Assembly (NCBI GenBank): GCA_017442645.1
Contig: JAFRZH010000018.1
Location: forward strand, 1-64,000
Reading direction: 5' to 3'
DNA: 64,000 nt
From: a bacterium
GTDB lineage: Bacteria > Patescibacteria > JAEDAM01 > Absconditabacterales > Absconditicoccaceae
Program-made: the position numbers and the translations under genes
The notes under the pieces: generated by a model
What the model saw: the letters and a program-made list of their open reading frames with translations, nothing else
Database searches by the model: none
What the model was told of the DNA's origin: nothing
Shown here: in pieces, positions 42,701 through 52,440 of the stretch
Numbering within the stretch: the stretch's first letter is position 1
Layout of the letters: each line of letters opens with the position of its first letter

Positions 42701-43552
42701 ATGCAATATTTCTATTGAATCATCGCAGTACTTGTGGTAAGTCTTATTTCCGTGATTGGAATTATCGTGATAGGATATCCCATGGCAAAATTAAAAAAAG
42801 TGCTTGTATGTTTTATGGCGTTTTCTGTAGGAATCCTCTTAGGAGACGCATTTCTTCATTTACTCCCAGAAGTGACAGAAGAAAACGGATTCTCTCTGAT
42901 CATTTCATGTGGAATCATGGGCGGAATCTTCCTCTGATTTATTATCGAGAAAATTTTAACAACGCATCGTTCCAAAGAAAATCAAGAAGTACAAACGTTC
43001 GCATGGATGAATCTTGTAGGAGATATGGTTCACAACAGTATTAACGGAATTATTATCGGAACCGCATTTATGATCGATATCCACGCAGGAATTGCAACAA
43101 CCTTAGCAGTTATTCTTCATGAAATTCCTCAAGAAATTGGAGATTTTTGTGTGTTAGTCCACGGAGGATTCTCCAAAAAGAAAGCATTATTATACAATTT
43201 CTTTACAGCATTAACGGCATTTATTGGGTTATGAGTAGTCTTCCTTCTCAATACATATGTTGAAGGGATCTCTGAAATCTTAGTTCCTCTCTCTGCAGGA
43301 TTATTCATTTATATTGCTGCATCAGATATGATTCCAGAACTCCATAAAGAATCCAATTTAAAACATTCTTTTCATCAAATCTTCTTTTTATTGATCGGAT
43401 TTGCTGTGATGTATGGATTAACCTTAACGGAAGCAGAACACGAAGATGCTTCTGAAGAAAGTGTTCAAATAGAACAAGAATTTCAAGAAATAAAAAAAAT
43501 AAAAGAGCGCTTTTCGCTCTTTTTTATTTTTCTTGATATTTTATCCTATTAA
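42701..43552 (+). CDS. ZIP-family metal transporter, 283 aa
   Basis: It imports Zn2+ or a related metal. Eight hydrophobic segments can be seen; the metal-binding signatures are present: LLGDAFLHLLPE near residue 45, DMVHNSINGIIIGTAF near 105 with the TM4 His/Asn, and ILHEIPQEIGDFCVLVHGG near 140 with the TM5 HEIPQE box. TGA=Gly codons sit in membrane segments. The frame runs through its own terminator hairpin and ends at 43550-43552; a one-base shift in the A8 tract at 43492 would give a stop before the hairpin. It overlaps the next gene's stop by 4 bp. Confidence 0.93.
43501..43527 (+). terminator. Intrinsic terminator inside the ZIP reading frame
   Basis: AAAAGAGCG-CTTTTC-GCTCTTTTTT is a typical terminator, but the ZIP frame reads through it for about 17 codons before TAA. 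Confidence 0.8.
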
Positions 43553-44004
43553 ATTTTCATTTTTCTTAAAAGTTTAGAAAAAAAACTCATGGCATATTTT
43601 TCGATAAAAGGGACATACTCTGCTAATGTATGAGAAAAAGTAAGGATCTCATCTTCTTCATCTTGCAGAGTATAAATGAACGTTCCTGTTTTCGTCAAAA
43701 AAATAATATTATGAATTTTTTTTGTAAGTGTATTATATTCCAAACTAAATCCCGTAAATTCCTCATATCTCTTTTTAAAATCTCCAAAAAAAACTCCTTC
43801 ATCAGTGAGACTAATCTCTATTTTATCTTCCACTTTCAAAATAAAATAAAAATACGCACCTACTACGAGAAGAATAATCACTGCACTAAAAAGATCACTG
43901 AAAAAGACGGTAATAAAAAGAAAAACCGAAATTACTAAAAAGAAAATCAGAAACCAGACTTTTGATCTTTCAAAATATTCTCCGTTGTACGTTGTAATTT
44001 TCAT
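43549..44004 (-). CDS. Membrane protein of unknown function, 151 aa
   Basis: Not recognised. Two adjacent hydrophobic segments (VWFLIFFLVISVFLFITVFF and AVIILLVVGAYFYFIL, residues 16-56) form a hairpin in the membrane; the remaining 95 residues are soluble and beta-rich (GVFFGDFKKRYEEFTGFSLE), like small PH-type domains on bacterial membrane proteins. No TGA codon. Its stop overlaps that of the ZIP gene. Confidence 0.65.
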   Translation of the reverse strand: MKITTYNGEYFERSKVWFLIFFLVISVFLFITVFFSDLFSAVIILLVVGAYFYFILKVEDKIEISLTDEGVFFGDFKKRYEEFTGFSLEYNTLTKKIHNIIFLTKTGTFIYTLQDEEDEILTFSHTLAEYVPFIEKYAMSFFSKLLRKMKI

Positions 44005-44050
44005 CTTTTTCTCTGAGGTAATTAAAGATAAAGAACCATAGTCTCCGAAT

Positions 44051-44671
44051 CTAATTGGTTTTATTGATAGATTTGATCGTAATATCGAAAATCAAATCTT
44101 TTCCTGCTAATTTGTGATTCATATCAAGCGTAATTTTTTTATCCGTTTTTTTAGTAATAATTGCAGACATTCCATAATTAAGATAAACTTCTTGTCCTTC
44201 TTGGAAATTTTCTGCTCCAGGTAATTCTGCAAGATCAAATTCCATGACCATATCCTCTCTCCTTTGACCATACGCCTGATCCGCAGGAATAGTTACAGTT
44301 TTTGTTTGTCCAACCTTCATACCTACAACTCCTTCATCAAATCCTGCAATCATTTGTCCAGCTCCAACATCAAAAGTTAAACCTTCTGCATAATCTCTTC
44401 CTTCAGAATATACTCCAGCCGCTTTAGCAATACTCTCTACACTGGTATCAAAGACTTCTGAATCATTAAGTCTTCCAATATAATCAACGGTAATATTGTC
44501 TCCTTTCTGAATTTCGGCTCCTTCTCCTTTCAAATCAGCGGAAGCTAAATAGTTTTCAATGGCAGTTTTCGCATTCATGTTTTCTGTGGTAGTAGATAAA
44601 ACGTTTTCTTCATCACATCCCAAAAGGAAGAAAGAAGAACAAATCAAACATAAAACCAAAAATTGTTTCAT
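44051..44671 (-). CDS. FKBP-type peptidyl-prolyl isomerase lipoprotein, 206 aa
   Basis: It speeds proline isomerisation in exported proteins. Lipobox SSFFLLGC is at residues 12-19. The FKBP core shows GDNITVDYIGRLNDSEVFDTS, GAGQMIAGFDEGVVGMKVGQTKTVTIPADQAYG, with an insert-in-flap segment of SlyD type (EFDLAELPGAENFQEGQEVYL), then ITLDMNHKLAGKDLIFDI. All parts of the SlyD-like fold are present, without the metal-binding His tail. No TGA among the glycines, which fits good expression. Confidence 0.93.
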   Translation of the reverse strand: MKQFLVLCLICSSFFLLGCDEENVLSTTTENMNAKTAIENYLASADLKGEGAEIQKGDNITVDYIGRLNDSEVFDTSVESIAKAAGVYSEGRDYAEGLTFDVGAGQMIAGFDEGVVGMKVGQTKTVTIPADQAYGQRREDMVMEFDLAELPGAENFQEGQEVYLNYGMSAIITKKTDKKITLDMNHKLAGKDLIFDITIKSINKTN

Positions 44672-44692
44672 ATCGTTTGGTAAAAAATAAAA

Positions 44693-46246
44693 TTACATGG
44701 AGAATAATAAGTTTTCGTTGAGTCAAGTCAAGACTTCTCTTCGTCAATTCCAAGAAATTCATAAAGGTACTTCAAATTTTTCCTCTTTTCCTGATAAGAT
44801 TCCCCAAAAACTTCCCGTCGTATTCGAAATTTCATGGAAAACATTTTGAGGAAGAAAAGAGAAGTCTGACGAAAGAGGGAAAGAAAGATAGAGAACTTTG
44901 AGGAAGGAATCGAGTTTCTGCGGTAAAGAAATCAAAATCATATAATTTCCTTTTTCATCAGCAACGGACGAACGTGATAAAATGGTTCACGTAATCGTCG
45001 TTAATGCTCCACTTTGATCGAAAATATCGATATACGCCTCATTAATTCCAGAGAGTGAGAGAAGTTCTTCAAAAGAAAGAGATACTTGAATTTGAGAATT
45101 TTTGCTCACATCGAGAGAGAAAAGCGGAGTTCCAACTTCCACAAAATCTCCTATCCCCACGAAAAATTTTTTAATAATTCCTTGTTGAGGAGATCTGGAA
45201 GTAAGCTTATTAACCGTAACATACGCATTGTTATAATCGTTCCTTGTGTGGTCGAGCGTAGTACTCAACTCCTTCAATTCTGTTTGAATCAGATTTTTTC
45301 TCTCTTCATATTCCAAGTTTTTTTGATTTAAGTTTCCTTCCACTTCTTCGATTTCTTGGGAAAGCTTAGTTAAAGATTGTTGTCTTTCTGTTTGAAAAGT
45401 ATCGAAAAAAAAAGAAGAAAAGTCTGACTGTAAAGTATCAAGTTGCGACTGAAGTTCTTTGATTTGTTGTAAAACCGAAGCAATAAAAGTTTCTTCTCTT
45501 CCCGCAGAATGTAAAAGATAACAAAAATCAGAAAATTTAGAAAGGAACTGACGATTTGATTGTAATACGCTGAAAAAATCTCCTTGAGAGAGAGAAGAGG
45601 ATAAACTCGTTAAGGAAGAAACATATTCTGACGAAAAAGAAAGTTCAGAAGTATCGATTTGTGAAAGCTGAGCAGAAAAATCTTGCCAAAGGTTCTGAAG
45701 ATTTTGTGAAAGAGATTGATTTTTTTGGAGTGCTTCTTGTTGTTTTTGCTCTTGTTTTTCTTGATTCATTTCTGAAAGACTAAAAATCTGATTTTCTAAG
45801 GAAGACATCTGGGTATTCAGACTTTTAATCTCTGTTTCTATGAGAGAAAGTTCTTTTTGACTGTCATTTTTTCTGGTATCATACTGATACTGAGCATTAT
45901 CATAAGCAGTTTTTGCCTCGTCCAAACCTTGAGTATAGAGATAAAAGGCATCTTCAATCTGTATTACCGGTTGTCCATGTTTCACCTCCGCACCAACGGG
46001 AAAGGAGATACTTTGGATTTTTCCTTTAGCATCAGAAAGGACTTTTACTTCATCAGGTTCAAGCAAAATCCCCGTTTTTACTCGAGAAAATTGAGAACGG
46101 AGATCGGAGAGAGTAACCAAGTTTTGAGGATTTACTTCTGTTTCGGTCAGATTTTTTTCTTCGTTTTTTCAAAGATTATAGAAACAAAGGAATCCAAATC
46201 GTCCAATGGAAAGAATAATTCCTATCAGTGATATTTGTTTTTTCAT
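44693..46246 (-). CDS. HlyD/MacA-like periplasmic adaptor protein, 517 aa
   Basis: A membrane-fusion-type subunit of an export pump. After an N-terminal membrane anchor (KQISLIGIILSIGRFGFLCFY), a biotinyl-lipoyl half-motif reads GKIQSISFPVGAEVKHGQPVIQIE near residue 70; about 230 residues of Gln/Ser/Leu-rich coiled coil follow; the second half-motif is GIIKKFFVGIGDFVEVGTPLFSLD near 360, then the beta-barrel part. TGA=Gly occurs at 44987 and later. No ABC transporter or outer-membrane factor is encoded nearby, so its partner lies elsewhere. The true start is ATG 46246, since the signal anchor is otherwise lost. Confidence 0.85.
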
Positions 46247-46353
46247 CTTTTTTGAACAACAAGTAAAAAAGATTTCATGATGTTTCTTTTCTCTTGTTAT
46301 AAGTAAATGGTTCTTTTCTGCAAATTATTTTTTAACACTCTTTTTTCTAAAAG

Positions 46354-47385
46354 TTAATGGATAAATTTCCAAGCATCTTTAATCGCTTGTAAAACCGTTC
46401 TTTTAGCTTCCCAACTTAGCATCTGTTTTGCTTTCTGAGGATTGGCAAGAGAAACTGCAATATCTCCCTTTCTCCTAGTAACAATTTGAGAAGGAATTTC
46501 TTTTCCGGTAACCATTCTTACCATATCGAGCATTTCTTTTACGGAAGTTCCAATTCCTGTTCCGATATTGAAAATTTCAAACATTCAAGAGAGAGTTTCC
46601 CCCTGAGAGAGATTCAGATTTTTTTGTTTTTTTAACCATTCATATGCGACTAAATGTGCTTCCGCAACATCCATTACATGAATATAATCTCTTACTCAAG
46701 TTCCATCGGGAGTGTCGTAATCATCTCCAAAGATTTTTAAGCTTTCTTGCTCACCTTGTACGACTTTGAAAATATAAGGAAGAAGATTATTCGGAATTCC
46801 TTGAGGATTTTCTCCAATAAGCCCACTTTCATGTGCTCCAATCGGATTAAAATATCTCAAATTCATCGCATAAAATCCCTTAAAATTTGCTAAATCTTTG
46901 AGAATCTCTTCCAAAACAAGTTTAGTGGTTCCATAAGGATTTGTCGTACCTACTGCATCATTTTCTGCAAAAGGAGGAAGATTTTTGGTGGCATCATAGA
47001 CGGTTGCACTACTAGAAAAAACGATATCTTTCACTTGATATTTTTCCATAAGCTGAAAAAGATTCAAACTTGCTTGAATATTATTTTCGTAATACAAAAA
47101 AGGATTTTCACAACTTTCTCCCACTGCTTTTAAACCTGCAAAATGGATTACTCCTTCAATTTCATGATTTTGAAAAATCTTTTCCATTGCTTCAAAATCT
47201 CTCAAATCCGTTTGATAAAAAAGAGGTTTCTTGCCGATAATTGTTTCAAGTTTTTCTAAAACCGAACTCTCTGCATTCGAGAGATTATCGATGATGATCA
47301 AATCGTATCCTTTTTGTCCCAATATACTGCAAGTATGCGATCCGATATATCCAAGTCCTCAAGTAATAAGAATGCTTTTATTCAT
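46354..47385 (-). CDS. galE: UDP-glucose 4-epimerase, 343 aa
   Basis: It interconverts UDP-glucose and UDP-galactose for glycan synthesis. NAD-binding GGLGYIGSHT lies at residue 9; IIDNLSNA follows; the catalytic Ser/Tyr/Lys are in FSSSATVYD and NPYGTTKLVLEE (YxxxK); NLRYFNPIGAHESGLIGE and RDYIHVMDVAEAH are family blocks. Several glycines, including GTGVRDYIHV, are TGA. Extended SDR length is standard. It may feed the glycosyltransferases at 11413 and 16142. Confidence 0.96.
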
Positions 47386-47474
47386 TTCTAAAAAAAAGAT
47401 AAATCTGACTACAACTGACTATAAGAATCCTTTTTCAAAAAACAAATAAAATTGAAGGAGGGGTAAAGTTTTAA

Positions 47475-47502
47475 TAAAAAACTCCGAACACACGATTCGG
47501 AG
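47475..47502 (-). terminator. Terminator of the 47520 gene
   Basis: CTCCGAA-TCGTGTG-TTCGGAG followed by TTTTTTATT on the minus strand. Confidence 0.9.
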
Positions 47503-47519
47503 AAATAGTTAGTCTTATA

Positions 47520-47846
47520 TTAATTATCATTTCATAAAAATCTAAGTTGTGAAAGAATTCAAGCAGTCACCTCTTCTACAGACACTATACCACATTTCTT
47601 TCTTAACTCTGGCATAATTTCTTGGAGTATCTGTAAGCATTGTTCTTGATTTTCTATTTTTTGATTATTATATGTTATATGAAAATCATAGTTATCTCAA
47701 TCCCCTCATGCATCATAATCAATCACTGTATTCCCAAATTCTATTATATGATGGTTAGTCCGTTTATCTGGGTCTGATTTAGCAGACAAACCAGGTATCT
47801 TTACACGCTCAAGATGTTGATACGCTTTTTCAAAGTCATCCCTCAT
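47520..47846 (-). CDS. Hypothetical protein, 108 aa
   Basis: Not recognised. It begins MRDDFEKAYQHLERVK, has a beta-hairpin-like middle (HHIIEFGNTVIDYDAGGDGDNYDF, where several Gly are TGA) and ends in a helix (CLQILQEIMPELRKKCG) and a short strand. Clear terminator and TAA stop support it. Single-gene unit. Confidence 0.6.
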
Positions 47847-48062
47847 TTTTTATGACCTTCTCATCGTTTTTTTCTATTCATTCTAAACCTGAACTCATTG
47901 CACCTATATTTATAAAATAAAAAATATCATATATGACAACATAATTATATATATACATATATCTTGTCAAATTTTTTAAAAATTTTCTTTTTCTTTCCTT
48001 TTGATTCTTAACAGAAAAAGAATATTGTATAAGTTGTAATCTTTTTATCTCTCCCAAAATCC

Positions 48063-49079
48063 ATGAAAACTCTGGCAATTGAAACAAGTTGTGATGATAC
48101 TTCTCTTGGAATTATTAATGATGAAAATTGAGTTTTTTCTGTAGAAAAATTGATCGCTTATTCTCAAATCAAAGAACATAACCAATTTTGAGGAGTCCTT
48201 CCAGAAATTGCTTCAAGATTACATAGTGAGAAAATTGTGAAGCTAATTTTAGAAATCGGAAAGGAAGAGATTAAAAAAGTAGATTTTATTTCGGTAACAA
48301 CCCATCCTTGATTACCAGGATCTCTCATCGTTGGGAAAGCTGCTGCTCATTTACTGAGTGCATACTTTCAAAAACCTCTCAAAGAAATTCATCATATTCA
48401 TGGCCATCTCTTTTCTTTACTTTTGGAGAGGAAGAAAAAAGATCTCGTTTTTCCAATGGTGGTTCTGACTGCGTCTGGGGGGCATAATGATATTTATTTA
48501 GTACAAAAAGAACAACATTCTGAATTGACAGAGTATGAGCAACTCAATGATTTTTTGATTTATAAAATCGGATATACCCTTGACGATGCAGCTTGAGAAG
48601 CGTTTGATAAAGTTTCCAAAATGCTTGGTGGTCCGTATCCTTGAGGTCCTTGGATTAGTTCTGAAGCAGAAAAAGGGAAACCGAATGAAGCATTTCATTT
48701 CAAAAGAATTTTTTTACCGATGAAAGACGAGAAGTTCTTCGAATTTAGTTTTTCTGGGATGAAAAGTCAGGTTTCTTTTCTTTTAGATAAAAGAGAAAAA
48801 GAAGGGAAAAGTCTGACTGATCAAGAAATCTCCGATTTAGCTTTCGAGTTTCAAGAGGCGATGGTGGAAACTTTGGGGAAAAGACTTTTGAAAGCCGCAA
48901 AACTTTATGGAGCAAAAATGATTGGAACGACAGGAGGAGTCTCTGCTAACCAAAGGTTAATTGATTACTTACAAACGGAGATTCAGAAGCTTTCTGGTGT
49001 GCAATTTGTCTATCCGAAAAAGAAAGTTTATTCAACAGATAACGCTGCGATGATCGGAGTGGTCGGACTTTTGTCGTAA
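48063..49079 (+). CDS. tsaD: tRNA threonylcarbamoyltransferase TsaD, 338 aa
   Basis: It transfers the threonylcarbamoyl group to A37 of tRNA. LAIETSCDDTSLGII at residue 4 opens the ASKHA fold; the metal-binding HxxxH is HIHGHLFSL near 118; ASGGHNDIYLV near 140, [23 protein letters not shown] near 183 and GTTGGVSANQRL near 300 match the family. Many conserved Gly, such as the one in HPGLPGSL, are TGA. Partner tsaE is at 13079. Confidence 0.96.
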
Positions 49080-49151
49080 AAATCATCACAAGAAGATTTT
49101 GATATTCATATATTTTCAGTTATTTTTAAGTTATTTTTAAATTATTTTTTC

Positions 49152-49183
49152 TTGACTTTTAAAATAAATTACTTATCTATAAA
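49152..49183 (+). promoter_or_regulatory. Promoter of the 49209 small gene
   Basis: TTGACT at 49152-49157 with TTATCT at 49173-49178 (15 bp) or TATAAA at 49178-49183 (20 bp) as -10. The spacing is not ideal for either. Confidence 0.5.
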
Positions 49184-49208
49184 GTACTCTTTTTATAACG
49201 TAGTATTT

Positions 49209-49358
49209 TTGGTTAAGTTAGTAACATTAACTGAGCCTGAGATTATTTCTCTGTCCGAATCTGCTTTTGTTGTGAAACAAAGTGCTAGATGTTCAGTTCT
49301 TTCTTTATGAAAAATACTAGTTTCTAAATACTACAATAAGAGTGGACATTGAATATAA
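49209..49358 (+). CDS. Possible small thiol protein, 49 aa, TTG start
   Basis: Between a promoter and a terminator, an open frame from TTG reads VKLVTLTEPEIISLSESAFV then VKQSARCSVLSLGKILVSKY, with two TGA=Gly. The block FVVKQSARCSVLS recalls the KHSTRCPIS active-site segment of monothiol bacilliredoxins (YtxJ/BrxC), but the protein would be a truncated half of that fold. Its TAA lies inside the terminator loop. It could equally be a noncoding RNA gene of about 170 bases. No Shine-Dalgarno. Confidence 0.4.
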
Positions 49359-49370
49359 TGTCCTTTTTTT
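49344..49370 (+). terminator. Terminator overlapping the 3' end of the 49209 frame
   Basis: GGACATT-GAATAT-AATGTCC followed by seven T. The T run overlaps the stop codon of the minus-strand gene at 49369. Confidence 0.92.
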
Positions 49371-49749
49371 ATTCAAACATTCTTTGCAAATCCTGATCCT
49401 TGATCATTTTAGGCGTCCATAGCGGTTCAAAGGTAATTTCTATTTGAATATCCCAATCTGTAAAAACTTTTTTAAGTTCATTTTTTACCATTTCTGTAAT
49501 CAAATCCCCCATTGGACACGCTGGAGTTGTGAATGTCATCGTAATAGTGATTTTTTTTTGTTCTTTTTCTCCATCTACCGCATAAAAAAGTCCTAATGTT
49601 TCCATATCTACAAGGGGAAATTCTGGATCATAAACTTTTTGTAAAGTTTTCCTTATCTCTTGAACTAATTCTCTATCTCCTCTATCTTGATATTTTCAAG
49701 AAGATAAATCATTTTTTTGTTCAGTCTTATTAATATTCATTTCTTTCAT
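49369..49749 (-). CDS. MIP18/SufT-like Fe-S assembly factor, 126 aa
   Basis: Small protein of the DUF59 family, used in iron-sulfur cluster delivery. EIRKTLQKVYDPEFPLVDMETLGLFYAV near residue 33 is the family's VyDPEipvnivdLGLiy block; ITMTFTTPACPMGDLITEMVKNEL near 73 holds the conserved Cys (TPACPMGD); FEPLWTPKMI near the end matches the W.P..M segment. One TGA=Gly at residue 17. Its start overlaps the end of the upstream membrane-protein gene by 20 bp, so translation is probably coupled. Confidence 0.88.
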
Positions 49750-50128
49750 GAGTAATCTGATTTTTATGGTCAATTAAAACAATTCGTTGAAGCCCAAGAA
49801 AAATTAAAAAGAGTCCTACTCCCCAATACTTATTTCGTTTCCCTAATAATAAAAGAAGAATATTAAAAATACCATAAAAGGAGAATAATAATGACAGAAA
49901 ATAACTTGATTTTATATCATTCTCTTTCTTTTGTCTCTTTCTAAAAAGATTTTGAACACCAAGACAAGCAAAAAAACAAATTCACCATGATAATAAAAAA
50001 GCCCCAACTATTCCTAATCAGATTCCTATTGCTGTATCTTCATATACATTAATTGTTAGCCAATCTAATAGAATAAGTCCTCCTCAGAGAATAACTTTTC
50101 ACAGAGAAATCCAAAGATATAATTTCAT
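49730..50128 (-). CDS. Membrane protein of unknown function, 132 aa
   Basis: Not recognised. Four hydrophobic segments (VILGGGLILLDWLTI, IGLGIVGAFLLSWGICFFACLG, FLSLLFSFYGIFNILLLLLG, GVGLFLIFLGLQRIVLI) separated by short loops. Several Gly in the segments are TGA. It overlaps the SufT-like gene by 20 bp on the same strand. Confidence 0.65.
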
Positions 50129-50278
50129 AAAAAATCCTTATAACAAATAAAATCTTACATTTTTTTGATTATAAAAAAACAGTCTTTTTTATCAATAGCA
50201 TTACCTACAAGTATTACTTAAAGAAATATTTAGAATATTCTTTCCCAAAAGATTCCCCTGTCAAAGCAAAAAATTCCC

Positions 50279-50307
50279 TTGAGAAAATAATAGTATTTGC
50301 TTATAAT
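50279..50307 (+). promoter_or_regulatory. Promoter of the 50329 operon
   Basis: TTGAGA and TATAAT with a 17-bp spacer, about 20 bp before the ATG; the best sigma-70-type promoter in the window. Confidence 0.75.
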
Positions 50308-50328
50308 TACGGTGTTTAACATTTTAGA

Positions 50329-50682
50329 ATGATAATGTTTTCAGAACTCGATAGAGAAATTGAATATTTAGCAATCAGGATTCAAGATATCAAAAAAGAA
50401 ATTAAAGAACTAAAAAGAGAAATTAAAGACTTAGAAGAACGGCTAGATGACTTAAGAATCCAACGAAAAATGACTCATGATGCAGTAAATAATAAAAAGA
50501 AACCTGAAGTTAATCTTGAGGAAATTACCCATAAGGGGAGACAAATTAAAACTCAGTTATTTGATAAACAACAAGAAAAAGATCAGACTTTGAAACTTTT
50601 ATATCAATTACAACAAGATTATCACGATAAACTTCATGCAAAAAATTGTCTCCTTGCAGAGAAAATAAAACAAGAATCGTAA
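50329..50682 (+). CDS. Coiled-coil protein, 117 aa
   Basis: Not recognised. Almost the whole length is helical: residues 5-48 form a coiled coil (REIEYLAIRIQDIKKEIKEL with heptad Leu/Ile), and a second helix covers 75-115. ATG 50335 is an alternative start. It leads the splB-like and UPF0489 genes (22 and 33 bp gaps), which suggests one operon. No TGA codon, though the protein has only one Gly. Confidence 0.7.
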   Translation: MIMFSELDREIEYLAIRIQDIKKEIKELKREIKDLEERLDDLRIQRKMTHDAVNNKKKPEVNLEEITHKGRQIKTQLFDKQQEKDQTLKLLYQLQQDYHDKLHAKNCLLAEKIKQES

Positions 50683-50703
50683 CTTTTATTTTTACACACT
50701 CCT

Positions 50704-51690
50704 ATGCTTCTTTATGTAGAGAAAAAAGCGAAAGACTATCCTCTTTGTCAGCAAATTTGTGCTCAGTTTTCAGAGGATACTACCGTCGAGATTCAGCATT
50801 ATAAAAATCTTTTTGATAAAAAAATTGGAGATTTCCCCTTAGAACCATGTTTAATCCTTGCAAAACAAGAAAATCCTGTCATTCTTGATACTCCTGAAAA
50901 TTATGGATTTGAAGGAAAGAGTTTCTTTTTCAAACCTGCGATTAATTGTATTTTTGAGTGTCAATACTGTTATCTTCAGGGAACCTTTAAAAATCGTTTT
51001 CCGGTTATTTTTGTTAATATTGAGGAAATTCAAGACACGATTAGGCAAAAAATTGAAACATTAAGACAACAAGGTTGTCAAGAAATGTTGACGTTTTATG
51101 GAAGTAATTATTCTGATTTATTAGCTTTGGAGCCTATTACTCATTTTCATGAATCGTTTGTCCCCTTTTTTGAGCAATTTGAGAAGGTGCGTTTTGAAAC
51201 GAGAACGAAGTCTTGTAATATTGAAGTTTTTAAAAAATTAAAAAATCTGACTCTTCATCCGTATCACAATACCGAAATTGCGTTTTCCCTCAATCCTCAA
51301 ATTTTAATTCAACAACACGAAAAGAAAACAAGTGGTTTAGATCAGAGAATTCATGCGGTGAATGAACTTCTGGATCTCTGATATCAAGTAGGACTGAGAT
51401 TTCTTCCCCTTTTACCCGTTGAAAATTATCAAGACCTGTATCGTAGCTTTTTACAAGGAATCAAAGCAAAAATCGATCTTTCTCGTATCGCAAGTATCTT
51501 TGTGGCTCCATTACTGTACAATGAAGATGATTATCAAAAAATCCGAAAAAAACATCAGTACCCTTTTTTGAAAGATTTAAAACTCCAATCCAATGGTCTC
51601 AGAAAAATGGATTCAGATTTTTATACTTTTTTTGATCACTTATTCGCTGAAATTTTCTCAGAAAAAAAGATTTTTCGAGATTATCAGTAG
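50704..51690 (+). CDS. Radical-SAM spore-photoproduct-lyase-like protein, 328 aa
   Basis: A radical-SAM enzyme of the SplB type, whose known members split thymine dimers in DNA. The Fe-S motif is CIFECQYCYLQG near residue 80 (CxxxCxxC); ETRTKSCNIEVF near 165, TEIAFSLNPQ near 190 and the HEKKTSGLDQRI..VNELLDLG block near 215 match the SplB family, the final Gly being TGA. Length is near 340 residues. In non-spore-formers such genes occur often, and the true substrate is open. It precedes a UPF0489 gene. Confidence 0.82.
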
Positions 51691-51723
51691 AATTACCTCT
51701 CCTTTAATTATTTCAATATTGCA

Positions 51724-52431
51724 ATGCAGTTTTTTGATGGATTTTTTTTATCTCAAACAAGTGCAAATTCTCTTTTAAATACATCTCAAACTCCTCTTTG
51801 GGTTGCTCCTCTGAAACAAGAAAATAAATTTGAGGAAATTGTAGACTTTTTACAAATCCAAGATGATCAAGATAAAGTTGCTTTTATCGAAAAAGATCAA
51901 TCCTTTCATTTTCAGAAATATTATGGATTGAAATATTTTCTAAAATTTCAGTCAGACTCCTCTCCTGTTTGTATTTTTGATAATCATAATCATGCTCTCT
52001 TTTTTTGGGCAGATTTTTTACAGTGAAAATGGTGAGAATATTCAGTCATTCATCTTGATCAACATTCTGATATGAATTCTTGTGAATTTTCTCTCCCCTC
52101 TCAAAACCTTGAAGATATTTTTCATTTTACCCAAGAAAAAGTCCATGTTGGAAATTTTATTCAACCAGCATTAAAAAGTGGGATGATAACGAATATTGAT
52201 CTTGTTTTAACCGAATATCGTTTACAAGAACAAATACACCATTTACCATCCCCTTATATTTTGGATATTGATTTAGATTTCCGAGCACCAGAAATGTGAT
52301 ATCACTTGGAAGAACAAAAAGAATTACTGAAAATTTTATTAACCAATGCTTCTTTTGTTACCATTGCAACTTCTCCTTATTTTTTGGATCAAACCTTAGC
52401 AATTCAGCTTATTCTTCAACTTTTTTCTTAA
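51724..52431 (+). CDS. UPF0489 (arginase-like fold) protein, 235 aa
   Basis: Family markers: VCIFDNHNHALFFWADFLQ near residue 82, VIHLDQHSDM near 112 and PYILDIDLDFRAPEMG near 182. The HxD, DQHSD and DxDLDF residues form the metal site of arginase-like hydrolases. The function is unknown; metal and amidine-type substrates are inferred from the fold. TGA=Gly at 52024 and later. It is the last gene of the 50329 operon and converges on the SLH gene 10 bp away. Confidence 0.78.
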
Positions 52432-52440
52432 CCTTTTGCA

